Shown here: positions 63,956-64,000 of the stretch, one piece after another
Layout of the letters: every line of letters begins with the position of its first letter
Position numbering within the stretch: position 1 is the stretch's first letter
Assembly (NCBI GenBank): GCA_963747315.1
Contig: CAVVEQ010000007.1
Coordinates: 186,001-250,000, forward strand
Direction of reading: 5' to 3'
Length of the DNA stretch: 64,000 nucleotides
From: CAVVEQ01 sp963747315
GTDB taxonomy: Bacteria; Chloroflexota; Anaerolineae; Anaerolineales; Anaerolineaceae
Program-made: the position numbers and the translations under genes
Notes under the pieces: model-generated
Seen by the model: only the letters and a program-made list of their open reading frames with translations
The model's database searches: none
What the model was told of the DNA's origin: nothing

Positions 63956-64000
63956 ATGAACCTGTTTAGAATATTTGTAACTGTGATGTTGATCACGATC
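63956..64000 (+). CDS. Start of an unidentified gene (truncated by window edge)
   Basis: Only 15 residues are present: MNLFRIFVTVMLITI, a hydrophobic N-terminus fitting a signal peptide or membrane helix. AGGAG lies 6 bases before the ATG. The product cannot be named. Confidence 0.5.
   Translation, partial: MNLFRIFVTVMLITI

Overview
The window is GC-rich bacterial DNA, most likely from an uncultured member of the Chloroflexota (class Anaerolineae). This is an inference. It rests on the many lipoproteins with Thr/Pro linkers, the solute-binding proteins fused to NBR1-type Ig domains, B-box zinc-finger membrane proteins, MutS2, AmrS, and many promoters whose -10 box sits immediately before the start codon, implying leaderless mRNAs. 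No rRNA, prophage, transposase or CRISPR array is visible.

A dominant feature is broken reading frames. About twenty genes carry single-base shifts, often at homopolymers, while long genes such as dnaE and the GAF histidine kinase are intact. Housekeeping genes (recN, pcrA, mutS2, udp, rnd) are affected, so most lesions are probably assembly errors. Lesions are densest in two restriction-modification loci (2.3-7.5 kb and 34.8-37.9 kb), where real decay or strain mixing is also possible.

Layout: (1) 0-2.1 kb, glgC (partial, minus), a metallo-beta-lactamase hydrolase and a membrane methyltransferase. (2) 2.3-7.5 kb, a broken three-gene cassette of DNA methylase, Eco57I-like methylase and GIY-YIG/DEAH helicase. 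(3) 7.8-14.1 kb, a small orphan gene and the minus-strand run nadK, zinc-finger protein, recN, pcrA. (4) 14.2-16 kb, uridine phosphorylase and an AT-rich lipoprotein. (5) 16-19.2 kb, a minus-strand cluster of lipoprotein, SSB, DUF3467, translin and a Cas4-like nuclease split into two single-pass membrane proteins. This is the best candidate for an undescribed system. (6) 19.2-26 kb, twin LysM membrane proteins, a molybdopterin oxidoreductase, a sensor kinase, two SAM methyltransferases, a RecB/Cas4-like nuclease and the SRP RNA. (7) 26-34.8 kb, mutS2, amrS, a lytic transglycosylase-like protein, an LCP lipoprotein and a HicB-like/DinB fusion. (8) 34.8-37.9 kb, a type IIG enzyme. (9) 38-46 kb, three paralogous solute-binding/NBR1-Ig proteins and a HAMP kinase/OmpR regulator pair. 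(10) 46-51.5 kb, RNase D, a beta-CASP nuclease, an SUMF1-like protein, a glycosyltransferase and plsY. (11) 51.6-59.5 kb, tRNA-Ser, a DUF2807 lipoprotein, an ABC-2 transporter and a MarR-controlled heterodimeric ABC exporter. (12) 59.7-64 kb, dnaE and the start of another gene.

Dispersed hairpin repeats of several families sit between convergent or accessory genes. DNA maintenance and repair functions are over-represented: RecN, PcrA, MutS2, SSB, translin, two RecB/Cas4-like nucleases and DnaE.
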